A stretch of 38,962 nt of DNA, from NCBI RefSeq assembly GCF_016612545.1, contig NZ_JAENRY010000108.1, forward strand, positions 1 through 38,962, read 5' to 3'. Position numbers and translations under genes: made by a program. Below the pieces are notes generated by a model that was not told the origin of the DNA, ran no database searches, and worked only from the letters and a program-made list of their open reading frames with translations. The stretch is from Streptomyces sp. MBT65. GTDB taxonomy: Bacteria > Actinomycetota > Actinomycetes > Streptomycetales > Streptomycetaceae. Of the stretch, positions 8,055 to 16,501 are shown in pieces. Position 1 is the stretch's first letter; each line of letters starts with the position of its first letter.

Positions 8055-10109
8055 TCACCGCCCGGCGAGCGGGACTCCGAGCACTCCGCGGTCGTGTCCG
8101 ACGATCAGGTCCGGACCCGTGGCGGCCAGCGAGGTGAGCGTCACTTCCAGAGCGATGTGGCGCACCGTTCCGGTCTCCGGTTCCCATACCCGCAGGCCGC
8201 GCCTCAGTCTGCTGCCGGTGACCAGGACGGAGGGACCCCCGTGCGGCGTGGTGGCGGCCAGGAGCGGAAGGCCGGCGGTGCCCGTCGAGGAGGGCAGGCC
8301 GTCGCCCACCGGGTCACCGGTCGCGAGATCCCACAGCATGACCGCACCGCGGTCGTCCCCGGTGGCCAGCAGGGTACGGCCCCGCATGGGCACGGCCGCC
8401 ACCGCCGCCACCCGGTGGTCGGCATCGTGGAGGGCGCGTTTGCTCAACTGCACGGCCGCGCCCGGCTCCCAGGGGTCCTCGACGGCCGGATCCCACACGT
8501 GCAGGCGGCCCCCGGTGTCCGCGGCCGCGATCAGCGTGTGGCCGGCGGAGATCGGGACGGCGACGATCGACCGGATCGGACTGCCGTACGGGTTGAGGCT
8601 CCCGACGGACTCGCCTGTGGCCGGGTCCCACAACCGGACCGCGCCTCGGGGGGCCACGGTGACGAGCAGGGTCCGGCCGTCGGGGACGGTCGCGGCGCAC
8701 ATCCCGATCACCTCGCCCGGCCGACTGCCGAACCGTTCGCGGACCGGGCGGCCGGTGGCCGGATCCCACAGGGTGATCGTCCCTGTCTCGCCTCCGGTCG
8801 CCAGCAGGACGCGGCCGTCGGGCAGGGGCAGTGCCGTCATCGAGCGGATACGGTCCGGCTGTCCTGGCAGCGGGTCATGGCTGAGTCGGCCGGTGGCCGG
8901 ATCCCAGAGGCAGACTGCGCCCTGGTCTCCCACGCCGGCGACGAGCGGCGACCGACCGGGGCGGGCCACGACCGCCAGCGAGTCGACGCCCCCGACGGAA
9001 AGCGGCGCCGGATCGGAGAACTCCGCCAGGAGGCCCCACGCTGTGCCGTCGGACGTGACCAGGGCGCTCCCGTCCTGCCGGAGCCGCGTGGGCACTTCGC
9101 CTGTCGGGCCGGTCGCGGCCGGGGGCAGCGCGGAAGCCGAGTCGTCGGCGGTCGGCGACTCGTCCCGCAGGGGGTTCTGGGGGTGCGCGCCGTCCGGGTT
9201 CTCCGCCAGGCCGTCGGCGATGGTCCAGGTCCGTTCGCAGTCCCAGCAGCTGAAGTGCCCGGTGAGCAGCATCCGTTCGCGGGCCGTCTTCCTCCCGGCC
9301 GCTTGCGGGGTGCCCTTGGCCGCGACCATGCCGGCGACCAGACAGAGGACGGCCGGCCCCGGTGTCCCGAGGGGTGTCCCGGCCGCCGCGACTCCGCGCG
9401 CCACCCGCAGGAAGGGCTCCCACCCGTCCCCCAGGGTCTCCTCGCGCAATGCCGTGGCGACCTCGCCCCACGGGTGCGGCCCCGGACGGGCACGGACGGG
9501 ATCAGGCAGCACGGGAGCATCGAGAGCCGGACGGACCGGGTCCACGAAGAACTCGGGGATCTCGGTGTCGCTCCCGCACCCGGGACACACCAACCGCAGG
9601 TACCCCTCCTGGAGTTGGAGAGACCACAGGGCCGTGCCGATGTGGTGACCGGCGAGGGCGACGCAGGACAGCGCGAGGGAGACACAGGCCTCGGCCGGAG
9701 CGCCGGTGGAGAGGAGGCTCCGTACGGCCGCCTGCTCGGCCAGACGAAGTGCGGCACTGAACCCCGCGTCGAGATCGGCCGGGACGGGGGCTCTGTCCTC
9801 CGCGGTCACGATGCATCCCAGGTCCACCCAGAAATCCACGGACTGACCCGGCGGCAAGGCCGCTGCCGCCTCGACGAGATACGGCAGGGCCGCATAGGCC
9901 CCGTCGAAGACGGTCCCGTCGTCCAACAGGCCTCCGGCGAGAGCCGTCCAGGTCTGCCTCCAGCCCTCGCCGGTCTCGGTGGCGGTGCGGCCGACAGCGG
10001 CGGAGGCAGCGGCGGAGGCCATCTGCTCCAGGAGTACCTCCACCTCCTCGGCCGTCACGCCGTCGAGGTCACGCCAACGCGGGCTGCGCAAGGGCAGTTT
10101 CGGAATCAT
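8055..10109 (-). CDS. HEAT-like/WD40 fusion protein with CxxC pairs
   Basis: A 684-aa cytoplasmic protein. Residues 40-260 are alpha-helical and HEAT-like; GTVFDGAYAALPYLVEAA is the hallmark of a bacterial helical-repeat family. Two CxxC pairs, C175/C178 (CPGC) and C288/C291 (CWDC), could form a split zinc ribbon. After a Pro/Ala linker (about 300-350) there is a WD40-type propeller with at least five blades ending LWDPATG or close variants (CLWDPATGR, TLWDPATGR, RLWDPATGE, HVWDPA, MLWDLATGD, RVWEPETGT). No enzymatic domain is seen, so it is probably a scaffold or a receptor for a partner. ATG 10109 is the first residue of the ordered N-terminus. Confidence 0.72.
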   Translation of the reverse strand: MIPKLPLRSPRWRDLDGVTAEEVEVLLEQMASAAASAAVGRTATETGEGWRQTWTALAGGLLDDGTVFDGAYAALPYLVEAAAALPPGQSVDFWVDLGCIVTAEDRAPVPADLDAGFSAALRLAEQAAVRSLLSTGAPAEACVSLALSCVALAGHHIGTALWSLQLQEGYLRLVCPGCGSDTEIPEFFVDPVRPALDAPVLPDPVRARPGPHPWGEVATALREETLGDGWEPFLRVARGVAAAGTPLGTPGPAVLCLVAGMVAAKGTPQAAGRKTARERMLLTGHFSCWDCERTWTIADGLAENPDGAHPQNPLRDESPTADDSASALPPAATGPTGEVPTRLRQDGSALVTSDGTAWGLLAEFSDPAPLSVGGVDSLAVVARPGRSPLVAGVGDQGAVCLWDPATGRLSHDPLPGQPDRIRSMTALPLPDGRVLLATGGETGTITLWDPATGRPVRERFGSRPGEVIGMCAATVPDGRTLLVTVAPRGAVRLWDPATGESVGSLNPYGSPIRSIVAVPISAGHTLIAAADTGGRLHVWDPAVEDPWEPGAAVQLSKRALHDADHRVAAVAAVPMRGRTLLATGDDRGAVMLWDLATGDPVGDGLPSSTGTAGLPLLAATTPHGGPSVLVTGSRLRRGLRVWEPETGTVRHIALEVTLTSLAATGPDLIVGHDRGVLGVPLAGR

Positions 10110-10225
10110 GGAGCCATACTCGCAATCAGCGGTGACAGCGGAGGGCGAAGGTCCCGCAGGCCGCCGCCTTCAGCAACCCGGCCTGTGCGTAGGTGAGTTG
10201 CGGTGACGTGTGGTCCGGCAGGACG

Positions 10226-11926
10226 TCACACCCCGTCGTGGATCATCATCTGCTCGACGACAACTGCCGCCGACCGAGGCACGATCGGCTCCAGGACCGG
10301 CAGGACAGCGGCCCAGCCGTCGAGCACCACGGCCTGTGCGGCAAGCCTGCGCGCGTGCGACGGCCCGGACATCTCCATGTGCCCGGACACCTCCACGGAC
10401 CCGGACACCTCCACGGACCCGGACACCTCCACAAGTGCCGCCAGCGCGCGGGCACTTGTAGCGCGGTAGGCGATCGAGTGGGCGAGCGCCTCCGCCCGCT
10501 CCGGGTCGCCGTGCCGAGCCCACTCCGGTACGACCGCCACCAGCGCCTCGCCTTGTGCCCAGCGGTCGCTGATCGCATGGGCCAGTGCCTCGGCCCGGCC
10601 CGGAGCACCGCGCCGGGCCAGTTCCCGGACTACGTCGATCAGTGCCCTGGCCCGCGCCCGGTCGTCGGTGATCGCGTGGCCGAGGGCCTCTGCCGCGTCC
10701 GTGTCGCCGTAGCGGGCCACCGCTCCGACGATCTCCGCCCGCCACCCCGCGCGCAGTTCGGGATCGAGCCACTCGGCGAGGGCCATGGCGCGCTCGACCT
10801 GTCCTCGCCGGGCCAGCAGCAGCGTCACGGACCTCAGCAGCGTGTCGTGATCACGGCCGTCGCCGGCCCCGAGCAGCGCCTCGGCCCGGTCGGCCAGGGC
10901 GAGGGCCACGTCCTGATCGGCGGTCTCCGCGACGGCGTCCAGCACGCGGGCCAGGCCCCGGGCACCGAGGAACGACCGAGGTGGGAGCGGGCGTACGTCG
11001 GTCTCGTCAAGGCGTCCGTCCGGAACCGCGTCTTGGCCCGCGCCCTGTTCTGCGTCCTGGTCCCCGGTCTCAGCGATCGCCCACCCGCACCCGCCGCCCC
11101 CGGCGCCGACGGGGGGTCTGGGCGGAGGACGCAGCAGGGCGTCGACCCGGTCCAGGTCTCCCCTCAGGGCCTCCCGGGCCAGGACGGCCGTTAGGGGCCG
11201 CGACCACGGTGTCCCGCCATGGGTCCGGGTGAAGTCCTCGACACGGTCGGCGAGTTCGGCGGCCCGGACATGATCGCCGGTCGCGGCGGCCAGGTCCATG
11301 AGCAGGGCGAGCACCTGCCCCGTCCCGTCGAAGACGCACGCACGCACCTCGTCATCAGCCCGGGCGGCGAACCGGAGCGCCTCATCGGTGTCGCCGCGGT
11401 CCGCCACCGCTTTCGCCAGCACGGCCCAGGTCCGCGCCCAGTTGTGCGGATAGCGAATCGTCTCCGCCAGCGCTACGGCCCGGTCGCGCTCACCCGTGAC
11501 GGCCCACGCCGACACGAGGACGACCAGCGCGTCGTCCCGCAGTTGCCGCAGGGGGATCGACTCGGCCAGTGCCTGGGCACCGCACAGGTCTCCCGCGTCG
11601 GCCGCGGCCTTCACCAGCCCCAACAGCTCATCGCTCAGCGCGAGTTCGTCACTGTTCGTGCAGGCCAGCTCGGCCGCGCGGACGAGGTGGCCGGTGCGGG
11701 CGAGCGCCTTCGGGAGCCACCCCCTGGTGAGATCCCTGCCGGGGGCCTTGCTCGGGGCGCCGTCCGGGTCCCTGTCCTGGTCCCCGTCCTTGTCCCTGTA
11801 CTGGTCCTTGTCCGCAGACAACCGCAGCAGGGTCAGCAGACACGGCTCGAACCCCCCTCGCAGGATGTGCCTCCCCGCGTGGTGCTCCGGTGCCGGTCCA
11901 CGACGCAGCTCCCGTTCCCGCGTCAT
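10226..11926 (-). CDS. alpha-solenoid (TPR/PPR-like) repeat protein
   Basis: A protein of about 566 aa built from degenerate helical repeats of roughly 34-38 residues. The repeat core is visible as RAAELADRVED, RAVALAETIR, RAMALAEWLDPE, EALGHAITDDRARARALIDVV and RAEALAHAISD. An Asp/Arg-rich low-complexity stretch (DKDGDQDRDPDG) sits near residue 45 and a Gly/Pro linker at about 275. Near the C-terminus four copies of an 18-bp DNA repeat encode VEVSGS-type hexapeptides. ATG 11926 is chosen over ATG 11965 because it has GGAG at a 7-nt spacing. No catalytic motif is seen; it is likely a protein-protein interaction surface. Confidence 0.65.
   Translation of the reverse strand: MTRERELRRGPAPEHHAGRHILRGGFEPCLLTLLRLSADKDQYRDKDGDQDRDPDGAPSKAPGRDLTRGWLPKALARTGHLVRAAELACTNSDELALSDELLGLVKAAADAGDLCGAQALAESIPLRQLRDDALVVLVSAWAVTGERDRAVALAETIRYPHNWARTWAVLAKAVADRGDTDEALRFAARADDEVRACVFDGTGQVLALLMDLAAATGDHVRAAELADRVEDFTRTHGGTPWSRPLTAVLAREALRGDLDRVDALLRPPPRPPVGAGGGGCGWAIAETGDQDAEQGAGQDAVPDGRLDETDVRPLPPRSFLGARGLARVLDAVAETADQDVALALADRAEALLGAGDGRDHDTLLRSVTLLLARRGQVERAMALAEWLDPELRAGWRAEIVGAVARYGDTDAAEALGHAITDDRARARALIDVVRELARRGAPGRAEALAHAISDRWAQGEALVAVVPEWARHGDPERAEALAHSIAYRATSARALAALVEVSGSVEVSGSVEVSGHMEMSGPSHARRLAAQAVVLDGWAAVLPVLEPIVPRSAAVVVEQMMIHDGV
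10364..10435. repeat. four tandem 18-bp units inside the solenoid gene
   Basis: Units start at 10364, 10382, 10400 and 10418. The central two are identical (cccggacacctccacgga); the outer two differ at a few bases. On the coding (minus) strand they encode VEVSGS repeats, inserted between two helices of the solenoid. The unit length keeps the reading frame. Confidence 0.9.
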
Positions 11927-12145
11927 GAAAAGCTCCGGCCCCCACTGGGCCAACCCCTCCGGCATGCCTACAGCACCCCCTCGCTGGAGCCGACAGCAGT
12001 GAGAACAGCGCGACCGGACGGACGCCCACGGTACGCCGACCGCGGGAGTGGCCGACGGCAGGACTCAACAGGCCCCGGTCGAAGGGGTTGTGATCGCAGA
12101 AAGGGGCGGTGATCGCTCCTCCGCGATGCTCGGACCCGACGACGA

Positions 12146-12547
12146 TCACGGGTTGATCGCGATGGCGACGAGCCGGCGCTCCCGGCCCAGGACGCGGTCG
12201 AGGAGGCGCACCACGCGGTACATCAGGAATCGTCGCTTCATCAGTTCCTGGACGCGGGCGGTCTCCGCGGGGTCCAGGAGCCGGGCGGTGGCCGCGACGG
12301 TGGGTGCGTCGGCGGGAACGGTGCCCCTCATGTCGCACGGGGCGATGGTCACCCGCGGGCTGTTGCGGATCCGCTTGGCCTTTCCGGTCTCCGGTGGCGT
12401 CAGCGCGTAGAGGGTGCCCTCGTGCACGAGGCTGCCGACGGGGGTGGCGACCGGTTGTCCGTTGCGGCGGAAGGTGGTCAGACGGACGTGCTTGCCCTTG
12501 CCGATGCGGTCGAGAGCGTGGTCGAAGTCGCTGTGCGGGGTGGACAT
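12146..12547 (-). CDS. PPOX-class F420-dependent oxidoreductase family protein
   Basis: A 133-aa split-barrel flavin/deazaflavin-binding protein. The features GKGKHVRLTTFRRNGQPVATPVGSLVHEGTLYALTPPETGKAKRIRNSPRVTIAPCD follow the actinobacterial PPOX class of F420-dependent reductases, which reduce quinones, biliverdin or xenobiotics. The substrate cannot be told from sequence. The ATG at 12547 has GGAG five bases upstream. It lies 14 nt after the TetR gene and is probably its co-transcribed target. About 220 bp upstream of the next minus-strand gene (11927-12145) hold nothing I can identify. Confidence 0.82.
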   Translation of the reverse strand: MSTPHSDFDHALDRIGKGKHVRLTTFRRNGQPVATPVGSLVHEGTLYALTPPETGKAKRIRNSPRVTIAPCDMRGTVPADAPTVAATARLLDPAETARVQELMKRRFLMYRVVRLLDRVLGRERRLVAIAINP

Positions 12548-12561
12548 GGGGGTCTCCGAAG

Positions 12562-13164
12562 CTAGCGGGTGTGCCGGCCGGCGAGGGCGCGGGCCGTTCG
12601 CGCGGCCTGCTCCTCGACGGACGCGCGGGTGTTCCAGGCGCCGGGCAGCATGTCCTGCTGCTGGAACAGGGCCAGTCCGTGGGCTGCCGCGGCGACCTGG
12701 ACGAGCAGCGCGAACGCCTCGTCCGGGTCAGGGGCGATCGCGCCGGTGACGGGCATCAGGTCGTCGTACAACGCGCTTCCCGCCCGGGCCAGTTCGGGGT
12801 GCCGACTCTTGTCGAGGCCGGCCAGGAACGTGATGTCGAAGAGGGCGCGCTCTTCGGCGGCGAACCGTACATAGGCGACGGCGAACGCGGCCAACTGCTC
12901 GGCCGGAGACGTGTGTTCGGCCAGCGCGGCGCGGTAGCGGCGCCGCTGCTCCTGGTAGCCCTTCAACGCCAGCGCGGCCAGCAGGGCCTCCCGGTCGGCG
13001 AAGTGCTTGTACGGCGCGGACACGCTCACTCCGGCCCGACGGCACGCCTCGGCGAGGGTGAATCCGTGGGGACCCCGCTCGCCGACCAGGGCGAGCGCGG
13101 CCTCCTCCAGCGCGTTGCGCAGATCTCCGTGGTGGGTGCCGGTGGGGCGCCGTTTGACTGCCAT
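12562..13164 (-). CDS. TetR family transcriptional regulator
   Basis: A 200-aa repressor. The N-terminal helix-turn-helix (about 12-60) reads RNALEEAALALVGERGPHGFTLAEACRRAGVSVSAPYKHFADREALLAAL, with the TetR YKHFxDREALL signature. The C-terminal half is the ligand/dimer domain (TetR_C-like, EERALFDITFLAGLD). Start ATG 13164 is preferred; an in-frame ATG at 13191 would lie inside the operator. It is transcribed divergently from the dehydrogenase gene at 13289 and in line with the PPOX gene, so it probably represses both. Confidence 0.87.
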   Translation of the reverse strand: MAVKRRPTGTHHGDLRNALEEAALALVGERGPHGFTLAEACRRAGVSVSAPYKHFADREALLAALALKGYQEQRRRYRAALAEHTSPAEQLAAFAVAYVRFAAEERALFDITFLAGLDKSRHPELARAGSALYDDLMPVTGAIAPDPDEAFALLVQVAAAAHGLALFQQQDMLPGAWNTRASVEEQAARTARALAGRHTR

Positions 13165-13182
13165 GTCTCGAAGGTTAACACT

Positions 13183-13209
13183 ATTCACCATAGGTGAATG
13201 GCATTCACC
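13183..13209. promoter_or_regulatory. three-half-site TetR operator
   Basis: Three alternating half-sites ATTCACC (13183), GGTGAAT (13193) and ATTCACC (13203) are spaced exactly 10 bp apart. They form two overlapping perfect inverted repeats sharing the middle arm. The site lies between the divergent TetR and dehydrogenase genes. Confidence 0.8.
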
Positions 13210-13288
13210 ATGGCTGGGAGGCCGGGCTCGGCCGCCCTTCTCCGCCGCACCTGACCGCCGAGTTCACGTACGACACCGGGAGCGACCG

Positions 13289-14227
13289 ATGACGGCATCG
13301 AAACCCGCGCGCTGGAAGGCCCGCGACATCCCCGACCAGCACGGCCGCACCGCCGTGATCACCGGCGCCAACACCGGCATCGGCTTCGAGACGGCCAAGG
13401 CGCTGGCCCTGCGCGGCGCGTCCGTGGTTCTGGCGGTACGGGACGTGGACAAGGGCAAGCACGCCGTGGAGGCCCTCGCTCTCGCCGCCCCGGCGGCACG
13501 CGTGCGCGTCCAGCGGCTCGACCTCGGCTCACTCGCCTCGATCCGCGCCGCGGCGGGGGAGCTGCGCGACTCCTGCGCCCGGATCGACCTGCTGATCAAC
13601 AACGCGGGCGTGATGTACACCCCGTACCGCACGACCGTGGACGGCCATGAGCTCCAGTTCGGCACCAATCACCTGGGGCACTTCGCCCTGACCGGGCTGC
13701 TGCTGGACCTGTTGCCCGCTTCCCCCGCGGCCCGTGTGGTCACCGTCGGCAGCGCGGGACACCGCATGGGCGGCCCGATCGACCTCGACGACCTCGGCTG
13801 GCACCGGCGCCCCTACGACCGGACCGCCGCCTACGGTCACTCCAAGCTGGCCAACCTGATGTTCACCTACGAACTCCAGCGCAGACTGCCCGCGAGCGGC
13901 CCCCTCGCCGTGGCCGCCCACCCCGGCGGCGCGAACACCGGCGGCTCCCGGAACGCGCTGTCCCACTCCTCGCCGCTCACCCGCGCGGCCTTCGCCGCGA
14001 TCCGGCCCCTTCTCCTCCAGTCGCCCGGCATGGGGGCCCTGCCCGTGCTGCGCGCCGCGACCGACCCGGACGTGCGCGGAGGCGAGTACTACGGCCCACG
14101 CGGTTTCCAGCAGAGCAAGGGCCACCCGAAGGCGGTCCGCTCCAGCCCCCGGTCCTACGACGTGTCCCTCCAGCGCCGCTTGTGGTCCCTGTCCGAGGAG
14201 CTGACCGGCGTCGCGTTCCGGCTGTAG
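13289..14227 (+). CDS. short-chain dehydrogenase/reductase, retinol-dehydrogenase-like
   Basis: A 312-aa cytosolic NAD(P)-dependent oxidoreductase. The Rossmann glycine motif TGANTGIG is at 25-32, NNAG at 104-107, catalytic S155 (VTVGSAGHR), and Y182-x3-K186 (YGHSK). R51 after strand 2 (AVRD) suggests NADP preference. The C-terminal half resembles retinol dehydrogenase/WW-domain oxidoreductase-like SDRs. The start ATG 13289 has GGGAG about seven bases upstream; the longer open frame upstream crosses the TetR operator and is not coding. Probably de-repressed when the neighbouring TetR binds its ligand. The physiological substrate is unknown. Confidence 0.87.
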   Translation: MTASKPARWKARDIPDQHGRTAVITGANTGIGFETAKALALRGASVVLAVRDVDKGKHAVEALALAAPAARVRVQRLDLGSLASIRAAAGELRDSCARIDLLINNAGVMYTPYRTTVDGHELQFGTNHLGHFALTGLLLDLLPASPAARVVTVGSAGHRMGGPIDLDDLGWHRRPYDRTAAYGHSKLANLMFTYELQRRLPASGPLAVAAHPGGANTGGSRNALSHSSPLTRAAFAAIRPLLLQSPGMGALPVLRAATDPDVRGGEYYGPRGFQQSKGHPKAVRSSPRSYDVSLQRRLWSLSEELTGVAFRL

Positions 14228-14254
14228 GGCGGCCGTCGCGGACCACTCTCCCTA

Positions 14255-14297
14255 CCCATGGCCCTGGATTGCATAAACGTGCAGCGAAACGTATAGT
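14255..14297 (+). promoter_or_regulatory. argC promoter with ARG box
   Basis: TTGCAT (14269-14274) and TATAGT (14292-14297) with a 17-nt spacer form the promoter. The -35 is embedded in ATTGCATA (14268-14275), a perfect right half of the Streptomyces ARG box; a weaker CCCAT half lies at 14255-14259. ArgR bound with arginine would therefore cover the -35. The consensus comes from published ARG boxes as I recall them. Confidence 0.75.
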
Positions 14298-14321
14298 CAT
14301 GCCATCGATGAGGAGGGTTCC

Positions 14322-15350
14322 ATGGCGGTACGTGCGGCAGTGGCCGGAGCGAGTGGATACGCGGGTGGCGAACTCCTGCGTCTGCTCCTGGCCCACCCCG
14401 AGGTCGAGATCGGCGCTCTGACCGGCAACTCGAACGCCGGGCAGAAACTCGGCGCGCTGCAACCGCACCTGCTGCCGCTCGCCGGTCGGGTCCTCCATGA
14501 AACTACCCCGGAAGTCCTCGCCGGACACGACGTCGTCTTCCTCGCGCTGCCGCACGGCCAGTCCGCCGCCGTCGCCGAGCAGCTCGGCCCGGACGTCCTC
14601 GTCGTCGACATGGGCGCCGACTTCCGGCTGAAGGACGCGGCCGACTGGGAGAAGTTCTACGGCTCCGCACACGCCGGCACCTGGCCCTACGGCCTCCCCG
14701 AACTGCCGGGCGCCCGCGCCGCGTTGGAGGGGTCCAAGCGCATCGCGGTGCCCGGTTGCTACCCCACGGCCGCCTCCCTCGCGCTCTTCCCGGCCTACGC
14801 CGCCGGGCTCGCCGAGAACGAGGCCGTGATCGTCGCCGCCTCCGGCACCTCGGGTGCCGGCAAGGCGCCCAAGGCTCATCTCCTCGGCTCCGAGGTCATG
14901 GGCTCCATGTCGCCGTACGGCGTCGGCGGCGGACACCGGCACACTCCGGAGATCATCCAGAACCTCGGCGCGGCGGCCGGTGAGCCCGTCACCGTCTCCT
15001 TCACGCCCACCCTCGCGCCGATGCCCCGCGGCATCCTCGCCACGTGCAGCGCCAAGGCGAAGCCCGGGGTCACCGCGGAGTCGGTCCGCGCCGTCTACGA
15101 GAAGGCCTTCGCCGACGAGCCCTTCGTGTACCTCCTCCCCGAGGGGCAGTGGCCCGCGACGGCGTCCGTCTACGGTTCCAACGCCGTTCAGGTGCAGGTC
15201 GCGTACGACGAGGCCGCGGGCCGCATCATCGCGATCAGCGCCATCGACAACCTGACCAAGGGCACCGCGGGCGGTGCCGTCCAGAGCATGAACCTCGCCC
15301 TCGGGCTCGACGAGACCACCGGGCTCTCTACGATCGGAGTCGCGCCGTGA
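14322..15350 (+). CDS. argC: N-acetyl-gamma-glutamyl-phosphate reductase
   Basis: Third step of arginine synthesis: NADPH-dependent reduction of N-acetylglutamyl phosphate to the semialdehyde. It has 342 aa, normal for the family. The Rossmann motif GASGYAGGELLRLL is at 9-22 and the catalytic Cys is C146 in VPGCYPTAA. The conserved GTSGAGK and HRHTPEI blocks are present. The start ATG has AGGAGG at 14311-14316. It is the first gene of argC-J-B-D-R; its TGA overlaps the argJ GTG. Expression is expected to be repressed by ArgR via the ARG box at 14255-14297. Confidence 0.97.
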   Translation: MAVRAAVAGASGYAGGELLRLLLAHPEVEIGALTGNSNAGQKLGALQPHLLPLAGRVLHETTPEVLAGHDVVFLALPHGQSAAVAEQLGPDVLVVDMGADFRLKDAADWEKFYGSAHAGTWPYGLPELPGARAALEGSKRIAVPGCYPTAASLALFPAYAAGLAENEAVIVAASGTSGAGKAPKAHLLGSEVMGSMSPYGVGGGHRHTPEIIQNLGAAAGEPVTVSFTPTLAPMPRGILATCSAKAKPGVTAESVRAVYEKAFADEPFVYLLPEGQWPATASVYGSNAVQVQVAYDEAAGRIIAISAIDNLTKGTAGGAVQSMNLALGLDETTGLSTIGVAP

Positions 15351-16501
15351 GTGTGACGGCAGCACAGGGATTCACGGCCGCGGGCATCGCCGCCGGAATC
15401 AAGGAGAACGGCAACCCGGACCTGGCCCTCGTGGTCAACAACGGGCCCCGCCTCGCCGCCGCGGGCGTCTTCACCTCCAACCGCGTCAAAGCCGCCCCGG
15501 TGCTCTGGTCCGAGCAGGTGCTCAAGGGCGGCCAGGTCTCCGCCGTGATCCTCAACTCCGGTGGCGCCAACGCCTGTACGGGTCCGAAGGGCTTCCAGGA
15601 CACGCACGCCACCGCCGAGAAGGTCGCCGACACCCTCGGGCTGAACGCGGCCGAGGTCGCCGTCGCCTCCACCGGCCTCATCGGACTGCTGCTCCCGATG
15701 GACAAGCTGCTCCCGGGAGTCGATACCGCCGCCGGTCAACTCTCCCCGCACGGGGGCGAGAAGGCCGCCATCGCCATCAAGACCACGGACAGCGTGCACA
15801 AGACCGCCGTCGTGACCGCCAAGGACGGCTGGACCGTCGGCGGTATGGCCAAGGGGGCCGGCATGCTCGCCCCTGGTCTCGCCACCATGCTCGTCGTCCT
15901 CACCACCGACGCCGACGTCTCAAGTGACCTACTGGACAAGGCACTTCGGGCCGCCACCCGCACGACCTTCGACCGCGTCGACTCCGACGGCTGCATGTCC
16001 ACCAACGACACCGTGCTGCTGCTCGCCTCCGGCGCCTCCCAAGTCACCCCGGGCTACGCCGAGTTCGCCGAGGCCGTGCGTGCCGTCTGCGACGACCTCG
16101 GCCAGCAGTTGATCCGGGACGCCGAGGGTGCCAGCAAGGACATCAAGGTCGAGATCGTCAACGCCGCGAGCGAGGACGACGCCGTCGAGGTGGGCCGGTC
16201 CATCGCCCGCAACAACCTCCTCAAGTGCGCGATCCACGGCGAAGACCCCAACTGGGGACGGGTGTTGTCCGCGATCGGCACGACCAAGGCCGCCTTCGAA
16301 CCCGACCAGCTCAACGTCGCCATCAACGGCGTCTGGGTCTGCAAGAACGGCGGAGTCGGCGAGGACCGCGACAAGGTCGACATGCGCTACCGCGAGGTGC
16401 ACATCGTCGCCGACCTCGCCGCGGGCAGTGAGACGGCCACCATCTGGACCAACGACCTCACCGCCGACTACGTCCACGAGAACAGCGCGTACTCCTCATG
16501 A
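15347..16501 (+). CDS. argJ: bifunctional glutamate N-acetyltransferase/amino-acid acetyltransferase
   Basis: Ornithine acetyltransferase: recycles the acetyl group from N-acetylornithine to glutamate, and where bifunctional also uses acetyl-CoA. It has 384 aa. The precursor self-cleaves before a Thr into alpha and beta chains; here that residue is T180 in LAPGLATMLVVLTTDA. The oxyanion region (TGLIG) and the C-terminal EDPNWGRVLSAIG are intact. GTG 15347 overlaps argC by 4 nt and the stop overlaps argB by 4 nt. The MTAAQGFTAAGI-like head fixes the start. Confidence 0.96.
   Translation: MSVTAAQGFTAAGIAAGIKENGNPDLALVVNNGPRLAAAGVFTSNRVKAAPVLWSEQVLKGGQVSAVILNSGGANACTGPKGFQDTHATAEKVADTLGLNAAEVAVASTGLIGLLLPMDKLLPGVDTAAGQLSPHGGEKAAIAIKTTDSVHKTAVVTAKDGWTVGGMAKGAGMLAPGLATMLVVLTTDADVSSDLLDKALRAATRTTFDRVDSDGCMSTNDTVLLLASGASQVTPGYAEFAEAVRAVCDDLGQQLIRDAEGASKDIKVEIVNAASEDDAVEVGRSIARNNLLKCAIHGEDPNWGRVLSAIGTTKAAFEPDQLNVAINGVWVCKNGGVGEDRDKVDMRYREVHIVADLAAGSETATIWTNDLTADYVHENSAYSS

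Noticed and set aside
11927..12145. Small gene between the solenoid and PPOX genes
   Set aside because: No frame has both a start signal and protein-like composition; no hairpin or repeat of note was seen.
14228..14321. Riboswitch ahead of argC
   Set aside because: The space is filled by a promoter and ARG box; the leader after the -10 is too short for an aptamer.
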